A stretch of DNA of 64,000 nt from Xestospongia muta (taxonomy: Eukaryota; Porifera; Demospongiae; Haplosclerida; Petrosiidae): NCBI GenBank assembly GCA_963693285.1, contig OY848927.1, positions 4,330,643 to 4,394,642 on the forward strand, given 5' to 3'. Shown one piece after another: positions 21,915-35,034 of the stretch; within the stretch, counting starts at the first letter, position 1, and every line of letters starts with the position of its first letter. Under the pieces are notes generated by a model. The model was not told the origin of the DNA. It did no database searches and saw only the letters and a list, made by a program, of their open reading frames with translations. The translations under genes and the position numbers were made by a program.

Positions 21915-24900
21915 ATGACGGAACAGTCAGATAGCCTCTCTGATGATAGTTGGGGTGTGGCAAAAGACTTTAGGAAAGCTCTCAATACTCGTCCTTCTAT
22001 AACTAGAGTTACGAAAGTTTCAACAAATGTTCCTGACAATGCTCTCACAAACGCCTACACTGGCTTAGAGTTAGATGATGTTGCTTTAACAACGGTAGAG
22101 GGAGTCCCTGTGTATCGGGAGTGTGATGAGGATCAAGATCTCCCAATGTGGCGTCGGTACTTGAATCGTGCAGTACCTCAGCCAATTTGGAATGCTCTCA
22201 AACCTCCAATAAAAAAAGAAGAATGGAAGAATTTTCTGTTTGTTCATTTGCCAATAATTCATTGGGTTCTGCATTATAGCCCTAAATTATTACTAGGTGA
22301 TTTCATATCAGGACTGACCATCGGTGTGACCCATATTCCACAAGGTAAACAGATGATGACACACCTTTTTTCACCCCCCCCCTCTCTCTCTCCTAGGTAT
22401 TGGGTTTGCTCTCCTAGCATTAGTACCACCTGTATTTGGTCTATATTCATCATTTGCTCCTGTTCTTTTATATGCAGTGTTTGGTACTTCTAAACATTTA
22501 TCAGTTGGTATGTACTTCCATGAGTATACTATGTTATGTATCTCCCACATCAGTAAGCATGCCACATAATACTGTGTTTAGTCAGTAGTCATAATATAAT
22601 ACACTCACTGATCACAATATTAAAATAATTAAAGGCTGGTGTTTTAACATGAGCTTAGATAACAATATCTCCATATAAACTGATATCCATATGTCATCAA
22701 TCTCAATATCATTTAGGTACATTCCCAGTGGTTGCTTTGATGACAGGTGATGCAGTGAGACGAATGGCCATGTCTTATCCCCCTTGTAATACTAATAGCT
22801 CCAGTATTGGTAACGATAGCTCAATTATTGGTAACAATAGCTCGATTATTGGTAACAATAGCTCGATTATTGGTAACAATACTTTATTTGATGATGACTC
22901 TTGTTTACTGACAGCCTGTGTTCAATATCAAGTTAATGTTGCTATAACAATTAGTTTTCTGGTTGGTATTCTCATGGTAAGTAGAACATGTACTCATGTC
23001 TATAGCAATTAGTAGGGATTCGTATTTTATACATAGAGATTCTCAAACATGATAAAATGATATTAGTTTTGAAACCCTTGCATCTTAACTTTGTCTCCCT
23101 CCATTATAGGTTGGAATGAGTCTAATTAAACTAGGAGTGATCACTCTTTTCCTTTCTGATGCTCTCATTAGTGGCTATACGGCAGCTGCAGCATTTTCTA
23201 TCTTGGTGACTCAACTCCCAATCTTGTTAGGAGAAAATCCACACGATTTGAATGTGGATCCAGGGCTATTTGTTACTCCAAGGGTAAATTGACATAATTA
23301 ATTCAATTATAATGTGTTATGGATACCTTTGTTATGTGTGTAATGTAGTGTTGAATATTATTGACTTCTTACACCTACTTTGGAAGTCTCAAATAATGAA
23401 ATGAAACACACCTATTATAAAATGATAATTGAGTGATGATGTAAATTTGTAGTGTTTGACAAAATGGAAGTAGTTATAGCACTAAACATATTTCCTCTTA
23501 ATGATAATTTCTTGATTCCTAAGATATCATTTACTCAATATATCATAAGACAATGATATACTTAACTTATTGCTAACTTTATTTTATAGCGTTTTTATTA
23601 CACTCTTTATCTACTTTTTAATGGTAAAGTAACTCCCTCAGCCATTGTGACGTCCATCATTTGTTTCATCATTCTTATTGGCATTGATATTACAAACTAT
23701 TTCCTCAAAAAAAAGTTTCGTAAATTTCTCATTTACATACCAGGACAACTGCTTGTGGTAAGATTGAGTCTGTGTGTGTCTCCATGTGAATTTTGTTCAG
23801 GTTATTTTTGCTACTGGCATTTCATATGGAGCAAAATTAAACGAGAAGTATGGACTTCAAGTTATCAATGATGTAGGTGGAATACCACCTGGAAAATGGT
23901 AACGTTATCATTGATTGCTATGAATGATCAATGTCTGTCTTATAGTTTTAGACCAACTGTTCCTGTTTATAGTTTTATGGATGATGTAATTATTGATGCC
24001 TTCATTATTGCTATCGTTAGTTTTGTGATTAATATTGCTCAAGCAAAATTAGTAGCAAAGAAAAATGGATACTCCATCCATTCTGATCAAGTAAGTAATA
24101 GCTTGTGAAATGTACTCTCTTTTTACCTGTATGTCTCTAAGGAATTCTTTGCGTATGGTGTAATGAATATTGGAGGCTCTTTCACTGGTAGCATTCCAAC
24201 AGCTGGAGCTTTAAGTCGAACTGTCCTTCAAGATGCCACAGGTGGTAATACACAGGTATAATTAGGTCTTCTGTGTGTTTAATATTCTCTCTCTCTCCCT
24301 CTCAGTTAGTCAGTTTCATTTCTTCATCCATGGTTCTTGTTGTAATTCTCTTCCTGGGATTCTTATTTGGACCTCTACCTAATGTACGTGGTAACATCAT
24401 TCATTATTTTAATACTATTCACAGGCTGCTGTTGGCGTTATTGTTATAATGGCATTAAAAGGATTGTTCTTCCAAGTGAAAGACATCAGAAGATATTTCT
24501 ATCTTCATTGGCCAGATATGGTAAGCTGGTTACTACTACACTCCATACATGGACACATAACTCAAATTGTTAGTTTTAAAGTATGTCACAACAAATACAC
24601 TAGAATTATTGCACTGTGTAATATATACAAGTTGTGTAGTAGACATGATGGCTATGAGACAGATAGACTCACAATCATGTGAACTGATATTTATAGACTA
24701 TCATTTTTCTAGTTTGTTTGGTTAGTTGTGTTCTCTACTACATTGATCATTGGACTTGATATTGGTTTAATAATTGGACTACTCTTTAGTCTTTTTTGTA
24801 TTGTCCTTCGAACAATTCTGTGAGTATTAAAAGTTACTCTACTATTACTATATCTTGTTGTACTTAGTCCATATTCACCTGAGTTAGGAGAGGCTTATGC

Positions 24901-26494
24901 TTGGACGTACCCTCGAGATTTGAGAAACAAAGATGATTGTGATGTTAAAGATCTAAAAGTAAAAAAAATATTATTTTATTCTCAGATATTTATTGTTTAT
25001 TTTAAATATTTTATTTTTTTGATTTTAGGTTAATCGGCTTTCTGGGATATACATTTATCAATTTAATGCACCTCTTTATTTTGCAAATCGTAATGTGTTT
25101 AAGTCTCGTCTCTTTTTTGAATGTGGTCTGGACCCACATCAATTTGATGTCAAAGTTCAAGGATGTTTTGAACGATGCTATGATAAGGTAAAATATTATC
25201 TACGACCATCATTTGTATCACTGTACCATCACTAGTACTGCGTCATTTCGACTTGTTTTCCACAATTAATTATACCAATGAGTCATTAGTGTTAATTGAA
25301 ACATTTCCACTTATCATTGCATATTTCCCAATTAATTATCCAACTAATTATACCAATGACTCAGTGTTAAACAATACACTCATTGAGAACTGACTACAAC
25401 ATGTAGTGGGTGGGGCATGTTGACAGGAAATTGCCATTTATTTGGCACTAATTTTAGTAGATATCAAAAACTTACTTTCAAATAACTATATGTAATTAAT
25501 TATATTTTAATTATCATTACTACATCCTTTATTATGTTTTAGATAAAACAGTCACAAGGTGGAATTAGAGGTGGTGTGGTGAGTTATTGAGCTTAAGTAT
25601 TCAAGCTCTTTCTCTCTCTCTCTCATAGCTTAGTATATCAGGTATAGTTCCACTACGTGAAGAAAGTCCTGAACCAATAAATACTGTTGAAGCTAAACCA
25701 ACAGAGGATGGTATTCAATATATTGCTGGAAGTCAGATTGATTCAATTAATTCAAGTACTGAGCCAAGCATATCAAGCTCTATTGAAGGTAAATTACTAA
25801 ATCTCACATGAATATCACATGATTGTCACATGTGTTGACGTCAGAGAATGAAAATTATCCTTGTTGTCCATATCACACAATTATATTGGACTGTGGACCA
25901 ATTGGTTTTGTTGATTCCATGGGTATGGCAATGTTAGAGCAGGTAATATGCATTCATCTTTTTTGTAAAGTAACCATACCATGGTTTTCTTTATCTCAGG
26001 TTGTCTCTGAGTTGGATTCTTTAAATATTCAGGTTCTTTTAGCTGCTCCATCCACTCCAATTTGTGACGCTTTAAGTCGTTATGGATTCTTTAAAAGATT
26101 TAGTTCAGCTCGCTTATTTCCAACAGTTGCAAATGCTGTTTTCTTTGCAAAGAGAGGACACAAAGTGGTCAGTTGGCTTCTCTATAATAGTAGATAAAGT
26201 CTCGATTATAATATTACAGATATTGTGTATCTGCTTTAACTACTGTTAATGTAATATAAATGTATTATATATTTTATTATGTGTATTTTGTTATAGCCCA
26301 TTATTGAAGAGCCAGAACAAATAGATAAAAAACTAGCTAGTAATCTTGAACGACAGCTGGCATTGTCAAAAAGGTTTTCTCTATTGAAATCTGTAAGAGA
26401 ACACGTGTATGTGTGTGTTGAATTTGTTGTTTTATAGATTAAAAGTGCTAGGAGGAGACACACTACTACTGAACCATCAGAAACCTCTGTCTGA
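21915..26494 (+). CDS. SLC26-family anion exchanger with STAS domain
   Basis: Nineteen exons (21915-22344, 22397-22507, 22717-22976, 23110-23283, 23590-23757, 23801-23898, 23946-24090, 24142-24255, 24306-24383, 24425-24520, 24713-24819, 24868-24958, 25029-25187, 25543-25578, 25629-25788, 25845-25942, 26000-26167, 26297-26392, 26438-26494) sum to 2646 nt, 881 residues. The first ATG at 21915 was chosen because the upstream frame opens only at TTG. Exons 1-2 join to the SLC26 signature [20 protein letters not shown]. Further helices include the [14 protein letters not shown] and [16 protein letters not shown] segments. The C-terminal STAS domain is split by a low-complexity insert and contains [15 protein letters not shown]. 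The family exchanges chloride, bicarbonate, sulfate or similar anions at membranes; the substrate is not determinable here. The first extracellular loop has repeated glycosylation sequons, and the protein ends ETSV, a class I PDZ ligand. Confidence 0.93.
22794..22877 (+). repeat. 21-bp coding repeat in SLC26 extracellular loop
   Basis: Four tandem copies of a 21-bp unit encode NSSIIGN-type heptads, each creating an N-x-S sequon, in the loop after the third predicted helix. SLC26 proteins are commonly glycosylated in this loop, so the expansion may add glycans. Confidence 0.9.
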
Positions 26495-27154
26495 GATATT
26501 CTGCATACTTATTTTAATAACTATTATATACCTATGCACACAAAACAACAATATAATGATTATGATCATTTTAATAAATATTATAACAGATTTTATAATG
26601 ATTATTTGTTAGTAGTATTTATGTACAACACAATTATTATTTGTTTGTAACTTGGTATAAAAAATCCAGCTGGAAAATGCGTATAAGTGCATTTGAGATA
26701 TTCCACTGGTTTCTGGGGAGAAAAGTATATTAAACCATCAACTCTTCACTTGTGATACTTTCATAATAATAAGTGCATTGTACAAATGTACATTATCAAT
26801 AGAGTTTAATTGTGTATGGCAATCATTCATTTTGTTCTGACTAATCATTTTTTAAATTCACTAGAACTGATATTTTGTAGCTAGTTCTACTTGAGATTTT
26901 CTTCATATAAAGGTTTACTGTCCCAAACTATTCGTAATTCTATGGACCTTAAAAATTAAAAACCAAGTTTGGAAAGACAAATGTAGTAAAACACATACTA
27001 AATTTTACAAATCAAAATGTTTGAACATCCTTTTTTAGTATTAATTATAATATCTATATTTTCTTACAACAATAACCACACCTACCACAGCAAGAACCAG
27101 AGAACACACTATTAACAGACAACACTTAGCAACAATGTCAGTTTAGTGTGTTAA
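26495..27154. other. Tail-to-tail gap, SLC26 / gene A, with a small gene-A remnant
   Basis: AT-rich gap between convergent genes. At about 27060-27112 a short segment (ACAATAACCACACCTACCAC and following) repeats the 3' coding end of gene A (27183-27230) in the same orientation, suggesting the stub of an earlier copy. Nothing else is recognised. Confidence 0.55.
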
Positions 27155-29240
27155 TTATGTATGATGTATGCATTTTTTAATGATAATAACCACGCCTATC
27201 ACAGCAAGAACTGGAGAACTCAACATCAACAGAAAAGATGAGATGGTAATGAGAACCAACCACAGATTGATTATAAGGATGACATGAATGTTACTGATGA
27301 TGAGAAACACAATCGTGACAAGTGTTGTGATTCCAGCTCCTGTATCCAGTGTAATCAATGTGACATTACCCCTCTCATCATAGTCAAGTAATAAACTGGC
27401 AATAAATCCTCCCATTACAAAGTTATAAAACACAGCAAACATCATCATCAAAGGGACTTTGAGAGGATAGATGATCTTGGCTACAAAATTGGTTCTTTCG
27501 TTTCTAATTTTAGCCTCTTTTTTGACATCCTGATAGCAAACATCCTCAAGTAAGTTCTTTGATTTTTCTTGTCCACTATATGAAATCCCTTTGCCCTGGA
27601 ACACTGCTTCAGCAAAATCTGGTTCTTCCAATAGTCCAATCATATCAATGAAAAATCCAAGAGAAAATTGTTGTACCCAGTAATAGTTCATCACAAAGTA
27701 AGAAATTACACCCATAAATGGAATCATCCATCCACCAATCATTACAACCCAAAGGAAAGGTGTAGCATTATAGGTTTCTCCATTCATTGATTGTTCCTGC
27801 CATATTTTGAGACCCACAGCAATGACACATAATAGATGGACAAAGATTTGTGCTAACACATGTAAGAGAAACACAAGAAATACTCTAGTGTAACTGCTAT
27901 TGTTAGTGGTTGTTGAGGTTAGTCTTTGAAGTCGAACAACAGTTATTGTAGCCATCATCAGTCGTACAATATAGATTGTCATAACAATGTAGAAACAAGC
28001 AATGACAAAGATACTGAAGGTGATTTTGTTATGTCCTCTATAATGAAATGAACCATCATTGAGGAGCTCAAAGAGACAAACAATAAGAAGTGGATACATC
28101 AGACATTCAGTTAATATAGTACGAATGATCTCATACCATCTATTAAATAGCTTGACTAATTTTGTTGGTATACATGGACAACAAAAACATAACACCTTTT
28201 TCTCAACATCATGACTCATACTTTGACCTTTGTAGAATCGATAGCACAGCTTACATGAACGAAGTTCGTAGAAGTACAAAACAGCATCAATACAAGTCAG
28301 AATTGTCATAATAGCTGTTGTTGTAATAGTGAGACCAATAAATACCCTATTAGATGTATATTGGATATTGATCAAGGATAAAATGAATAATATCAACGCT
28401 ATTAGTAGCTCTACTAAGAACCAAATATCTCCAACAATCCTAGGCATGACTGGCAGGAGAAAGAAACGAGACATGAAACAACCCAAATGCTTTCCACGAC
28501 GAAGAGTATCGGATAATTTTGGAGGCTCCAAAATAGCTGGACATTTAATCGGACATGACTCAGGATCTGAAACAACTTCAACAGCTTTCCCCAAGCAATT
28601 TTCCTTTGGATGATTGTCTATATGTTTAGCCAATTCTTGAAGAGTTGAAGTAACTCGGTTTTGTTCATAGCTGTAAATATAAAAAGGGATGTTATATATT
28701 GTATGTATAGAGTTCATGGTTCATTGGAGTAGATAGTTACTATGGTTACCAGACTAATTAAACTACACTAAATACTTAATTAAAGCCTTATAAACGCATT
28801 TTACTACCAGAATACTTGCAGTAACAAATTCCAACAGTTGCTATGCATGGCAACTTATTTCATGTATTTGATTATTAAAGACAAACTGGAACAATACTTT
28901 GCTTACTTTAATGTAAGCTTTTGAAACAAGAAAAATAGCACATTACAAACCAATTTATTGGACAAACCTGCTTTTATTTGAGATATCATCAATTTGACTG
29001 ATCTAAGATGTAACATAATATAATATTGTCTACTAGTGTACTAAAGTCTCACCAGCTGTACTGTATCATCTCCAAGTTTAGAATCCTTTACAAAAATTAG
29101 AATATAGCTGGTTTTCATTAGAAATGAATATAAACTTACCTTTGGTTGGAGACGACTACGAGATTGTGATCTTTGATTACGAAACACAAGAGTTTTCCCA
29201 CGTTTTTCTTGATCATCTTTCTCTTTTGTATCCTCTATAA

Positions 29241-29284
<44 letters not shown>

Positions 29285-29569
29285 TAAATGCAATATAAAC
29301 TACACATATTGATCATGAATGTGTAATTATAGAATAACTAATAATGTTTAATAAAGGCAACTTGACTGACCCTGCTCAAACTGAACAACATTTACAAATG
29401 TTTGATGAGTCATTGATAAAAGATGCAAGCTCATCTGTGATACAACCTCTCCTGTTTCATGCTCTTCTTCATCTTCAGGACTGGTCTGGTTGTCTTGTTC
29501 ATGATCATCTGTTGAAGTAAAGTGCAGTACAAAACCAACATTCTTCTTATCATCATCAAGACCAGACAT
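27155..29569 (-). CDS. Unrecognised multi-pass membrane protein, copy A
   Basis: Five exons (29569-29371, 29234-29140, 29085-29053, 29002-28968, 28670-27155) give 625 residues. The start ATG at 29569 matches the starts of A' and B. Residues 1-120 are hydrophilic and acidic, with the motif VLHFTSTDDHE and a basic segment EKRGKTLVFR shared by the family. The large last exon carries about nine or ten hydrophobic helices from about residue 200 on. Conserved blocks are RTILTECLMYPL, VGLKIWQE, GGWMIPFMGV and NFVAKIIYPLKVP. A Cys-rich cytosolic-type loop (SCKLCYRFYKG ... CFCCPC) lies between helices 2 and 3 and could bind metal or be acylated (inference). The protein family is not recognised, and no enzyme or channel motif was identified. 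The 3' exon is nearly identical to that of B. Confidence 0.88.
29230..29282. repeat. TA microsatellite
   Basis: A run of about 17 TA dinucleotides lies in intron 1 of gene A near the exon-2 acceptor. A shorter run occurs at the same place in A', so it predates their split. Confidence 0.95.
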
Positions 29570-30624
29570 AATCCTGACACAAATTGTTGCTACAAACTCT
29601 CTGAAATATACAATTCCTGGACACAAACCACAACTGAACAGAAATACATTATTAAAGAATTCTGTGATGTCACTTAATAACTATAGTGCAGCCCTTAGGA
29701 ACATTGACTGACTAAGTTGTACTCACATTGTTATGTTCAAGTCAATTAGTCTAGAACTGTCTGTTTATCTCTTGTACCTCACTCTCTATACAATTAAGCT
29801 CAGTGCATTTGTATCAGTTTGTTGGTTGATTCACAAAGAAACTTATTACGAAATTACATTTAGAATGACCCTACAGCTTGGAATACAGTGCCAATAAAAA
29901 TGATGGAAGAGTCTCAGTATGTAAATTGATTTACTCTTATAGTATTATTTTATGAACACCATCACTGTGAGTATAAGTCATAACACATTAATATATAACT
30001 TTAACAAATCTGGAAATAACTGTCACAGGGAAATAATAGATCAAGTAGTATGATTGTCCATGTTTTTGAATGTTTTTACATCATTTAACTGACAACACAC
30101 CCCATTTTGTAACTTATTAACGGATTGTATTTCAGTTTTGAACTGATCATGCTAACTAATTGTTGTACAATATACAGTAAGTGCTGAGGGAAAGAAAGAA
30201 ACTCTTAAAAAATCCTCTCACTACTAAAGACTCCTGCATCAATCTGAATAAACAATTTTCTGAGAACACTAGCTTTCATATTCCATTTATATCCAGGTGT
30301 GAATGAATACAAAAGCCATCTAAGGATATTGATGATTATAAGTAGAACGTTATTTTGCTAGTGCCTTTGTCCACTATATACTATGACAGTTATTAATGAT
30401 CGCAAGTCTTAATGTATGCATATATGTTTTGAAACCAATATATAACGTTAATTACTGAGTTAGCAGTCATTCTCAACGTGAACAGAGTATATCAAAATTA
30501 TCGATTCTACAAACATCCTGTCAAAAAATTACAAAGATATTTGTAGAAACAAAATTAATATATACAACTAAAAAATACTTAAAACAATATGTTAAATATT
30601 TGATCAGTTTGGTGACAAAGTCAG
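29570..30624. other. Gap between A' and A
   Basis: About 1 kb of AT-rich sequence, upstream of A and downstream of A'. No open frame, repeat array or RNA gene is supported. Confidence 0.5.
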
Positions 30625-31666
30625 TTACGTATGATGTGTGTACTTTCTTACAACAAGAACCACACCTATCACAACAAGAACCAGGAATAGAGGACATAAT
30701 TCACAGTCTGAAATAACACCAATAGCCTTTTGTAAATGAGTTTTCTTTGGAGGATTATCTACTTTATGAAGAGTTGAAGTAACTTGATTTTGTTTATAAC
30801 TATACAGGAAAAGAGATGAATAATTAGATTAAGTTTATAAAGTGCACATGTGGTTCAGATGTATAAGTAAGGATATGGCAGATGGTTACTATGGTTACCA
30901 GATAATGTTTACAACACTAGTTGTTAGAAGCCTTTCATCTATAGAGCACGTAAAAGTGTCAAATTCAAGGAATGGCCTAACTTGTTAGTTACTATGTTTA
31001 TAGACTTTGGTATTTTGTCATACTGGCCAGGAGAAACAAATGCTTTGCTTGAGAAAATGGACATGCTAGAAATTATAATAAGATGATTTATTGTGACAAA
31101 CCTAGTTTCTCTTGAGATGTTTTCAATTTCATTGATCTACAAATATAATATAACAGATAAAGCATATTGGTGTATTGTATCATCTTTAAGTTCTGAATTT
31201 TTAATAAAATTAAAAATATGAATTGGAAGTGAGTATAAACTTACCTCTGGTTGGAGACGACCACGAGATTGTGATCTTTGATTACGAAACACAAGAGTTT
31301 TCCCACGTTTTTCTTGATCATCTTTCTCTTTTGTATCATCTATATATTGTGTGTAATATATATATATATCAGTAAATACAATATAAACTACACATATTGA
31401 TCATGAGTGTGTAATTATAGAATAACTAATAATGTTTGATAAAGGCAACTTGACTGACCTTGCTCAAACTGAACAACATTTACAAATGTCTGATGAGTCA
31501 TTGATAAAAGATGCATGCTCATCTGTGATACAACCTCTCCTGTTTCATGCTCTTCTTCATCTTCAGGACTCTCGTCTAGACTCTTGTCATCTTCATGATC
31601 ATCTGTTGTAGTGAAGTGTAGTACAAAACCAGCATCTTCCTTGTTGTCACCATCAAGAGCTGACAT
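30625..31666 (-). CDS. Internally deleted mini-gene A' of the membrane family
   Basis: Four exons with good splice sites (31666-31459, 31339-31245, 31136-31102, 30799-30625) join in phase to 170 residues. Exons 1, 2 and 4 are close copies of A and B. Exon 3, a 33-bp in-phase exon, has lost its donor and must be skipped, which keeps the frame. In the last exon about 1.35 kb is deleted: the frame passes from the segment before the first helix (SDCELCP) straight into the final helix (LFLVLVVIGVVLVV) and ends HHT like A and B. The product would be a single-pass protein with the family's acidic N-terminus. It may be a decaying copy or a retained short form; only expression can decide. Confidence 0.6.
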
Positions 31667-31817
31667 ACTGCTGGTATATTGAAAGCACCGCGGAAGTAAC
31701 ACGTTACTTAATATAATTTCTATTATTAAGATTAATAATTTTTGATCTTAAAATTGCTCAACATTGTTAGATCTATATACTAAATCAAAATTTTGGATTG
31801 TCAGTTTAGTGTGTTAA

Positions 31818-34204
31818 TTATGTATGATGTATGCATTTTTTAATAATAATAACCACGCCTATCACAGCAAGAACTGGAGAACTCAACATCAACAGAAAAG
31901 ATGAGATGGTAATGAGAACCAGCCACAGATTGATTATAAGGATGACATGAATGTTACTGATGACGAGAAACGCAATTGTAACAAGTGTTGTGATTCCAGC
32001 TCCTGTATCCAGTGTAATCAATGTGACATTACCCCTCTCATCATAGTCAAGTAATAAACTGGCAATAAATCCTCCCATCACAAAGTTATAAAACACAGCA
32101 AACATCATCATCAAAGGGACTTTGAGAGGATAGATGATCTTGGCTACAAAATTGGTTCTTTCGTTTCTAATTTTTGCTTCTTTTTTAACATCATGGTAGT
32201 TGACATGCTCAACCAATTTCTCTGATTTCTCAGTAGATTGAACATCTTCACCTTGGAACACTGCTTCAGCAAAATCCGGTTCTTCCAATAGTCCAATCAT
32301 ATCGATGAAAAATCCAAGAGAAAATTGTTGTACCCAGTAGTAGTTCATCACAAAGAAAGAAATTACACTCATAAATGGAATCATCCATCCACCAATCATT
32401 ACGACCCAAAGGAAAGGTGTAGCATTATAGGTTTCTCCATTCATTGATTGTTCCTGCCATATTTTGAGACCCACAGCAATGACACACAATAGATGGACAA
32501 AGACCTGTGCTAACACGTGTAAGAGAAACACAAGAAATACTCTAGTGTAACTGCTATTGTTAGTGGTTGTTGAGGTTAGTCTTTGAAGTCGAACAACAGT
32601 TATTGTAGCCATCATCAGTCGTACAATATAGATTGTCATAACAATGTAGAAACAAGCAATGACAAAGATACTGAAGGTGATTTTGTTATGTCCTTTATAA
32701 TGAAATGAACCATCGTTGAGGAGCTCAAAGAGACAAACAATAAGAAGTGGATACATCAGACATTCAGTTAATATAGTACGAATGATCTCATACCATCTAT
32801 TAAATACCTTGACTAATTTTGTTGGTATACATGGACAACAGAAACATAATACCTTTTTCTCAACATCATGACTCATACTTTGACCTTTATAGAATCGATA
32901 GCACAGCTTACATGAACGAAGTTCGTAGAAGTACAAAACAGCATCAATACAAGTCAGAATTGTCATAATAGCTGTTGTTGTAATAGTGAGACCAATAAAC
33001 ACCTTATTAGATGTATGTTGGATATTGATCAAGGATAAAATGAATAATATCAACGCTATTAGAAGCTCTACTAAGAACCAAATATCTCCAACAATCCTAG
33101 GCATGACTGGCAGGAGAAAGAAACGAGACATGAAACAACCCAAACGCTTTCCACGACAAAGAGTATCGGATAATTTGGGAGGCTCCAAAATAGCTGGACA
33201 TTTAATTGGACATGACTCAGGATCGGAAATAACTTCAACAGCTTTCCCCAAGCAACTTTTCTTTGGATGATTGTCTATATGTTTAGCCAATTCTTGAAGA
33301 GTTGAAGTAACTCGGTTTTGTTTGGCTACAGGCTTGGGCTCATAACTATATAAGAAATTAAAAAATTATGTTGTAACTATTATGCATGATGTGCATGGTT
33401 CAACAAATTCCATGGAATTGTAGGATGCTCACTATAACAAAGTTTGTGGTTGAAGCCATACAAACATACTCTAAACCAATTGATTACACAGCCTTTAACA
33501 TGCAAGTGTCATATTTCAACGAATGATCTTATTTGCAGTTGCTATGCAAACAAAGTTTGGTATTTCTGTTTACTTAAAGTAACTGGAGTAAATAATTTGC
33601 TTAGTTTAATGTAAGCTTTTAAAATAAGAAAATAATCACACTACAAATTGTGACACACCTGGTTTCATTTGAGATATCGTCAATTTCATTGATCTAAAAT
33701 ATAATATAGTAGATAATGGACATATAGCATTGTACTAGTATATTAAGGTCTTACCAGCTGTACTGTATCATCTTCAAGTTCAGAATTCTTAATAAAACAA
33801 ATTAATGATTTGGAAGTGAGTATAGACTTATTACCTCTGGTTGAGGATGATGGCGGGGTTTTGATCTTGGCTTACGAAACACAAGAGTTTTTCCACGTTT
33901 CACCTGAATATCTTCCTCTTTGATATCTTCTATTTTGTGTATACATAACAGTACAATATATATATGTTTATAGAAATTTTGGTAAAGACAACTGACCCTG
34001 ATCAAACTGAACAACATTTACAAATGTTTGATGAGGCATTGACAATAAATGCAAGCTCATCTGTGATATAACTTCTCCTGTTTCATGCTTTTCATTTTCA
34101 GGATTCTGCTCTAAATTATTGTTATCTTCATGATCATCTGTTGAAGTGAAGTGCAGTACAAAACTATTGTCCTTGTCAACATCTTGAGAGATCCAGGTAG
34201 ACAT
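31818..34204 (-). CDS. Unrecognised multi-pass membrane protein, copy B
   Basis: Five exons (34204-33997, 33929-33835, 33787-33755, 33693-33659, 33345-31818) give 632 residues with the same exon lengths and phases as A. The large exon is about 95 percent identical to A by eye, with the same helices, Cys-rich loop and YPLKVP block. The first exons and the short loop after GLLEEPDFAEAVFQG (EDVQSTEKSEKL in B, KGISYSGQEKSK in A) differ more. A four-residue insert (PKPV) lies near the start of exon 5. The protein is intact and probably functional; its role is unknown. Confidence 0.88.
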
Positions 34205-35034
34205 GATATTGCTTGTATCGTTGTGTCTGCCACTGAATAATAAAAACTTGATATAAACCACAACTGAAGTAACTATGGGTTACAATACTATGTTCACAAA
34301 CACGTTGTAGTTCTAGTGTAAATTTAATTAAGTTCAATGTAGTGTTACTATATACTACAGCATAGTCTCAATAGAGATATCATTGTATAATGGATGATGA
34401 CTTTCAGTATAGAGACTATCTACTATTTCTTTTAGCTACAAATGCTCTCCTAGCTTAAACAAATGCTTATATGAGCATTAGATCTGTTCTATGTCATATT
34501 GGAATACATACTTAACTTCTGTCCCATACAGCAAACAGAAAAGAAAAGAATATCGTGATAATAATGATAACAATGTTAAAAAGGAATCAGTTATAACAAC
34601 AGTTAATTTCTAGCTTACATTGGTGGATTACATATATGGAATCTTGAATTATGTGAATTACTCACTGTATAATTTGTTTACTTAGAAAATAGTGTTCTCT
34701 TGAGTTGTAATGCAATATGCAAATAGTATATATATATATATATATATATATTGTACTGATAATTGAGAATTTTGTGGCATAAATTAGTTCAGCTAGCAAT
34801 ACATGCATGGAAATTATGACAATATAGTCTTAAAAGTACTAGTATATATGTTCAATGTGAAAGGATATGGCATCAACAGATATTAATAAATACTATAAAC
34901 TTAATATTGTAACAAACAATGTGTACATAGTTATCAGTACTTGTGAATCAGTTAATTCTGCTATATCATTAAATGGCACACTGCTGAACTAAAGCATGGA
35001 CTCCTTGTAAGATGAATTAATAGCTACTGGTAGG
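34205..35034. other. Gap upstream of gene B
   Basis: AT-rich region with a short TA run at about 34728-34751. No gene or element recognised; it should include the promoter of B. Confidence 0.5.
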
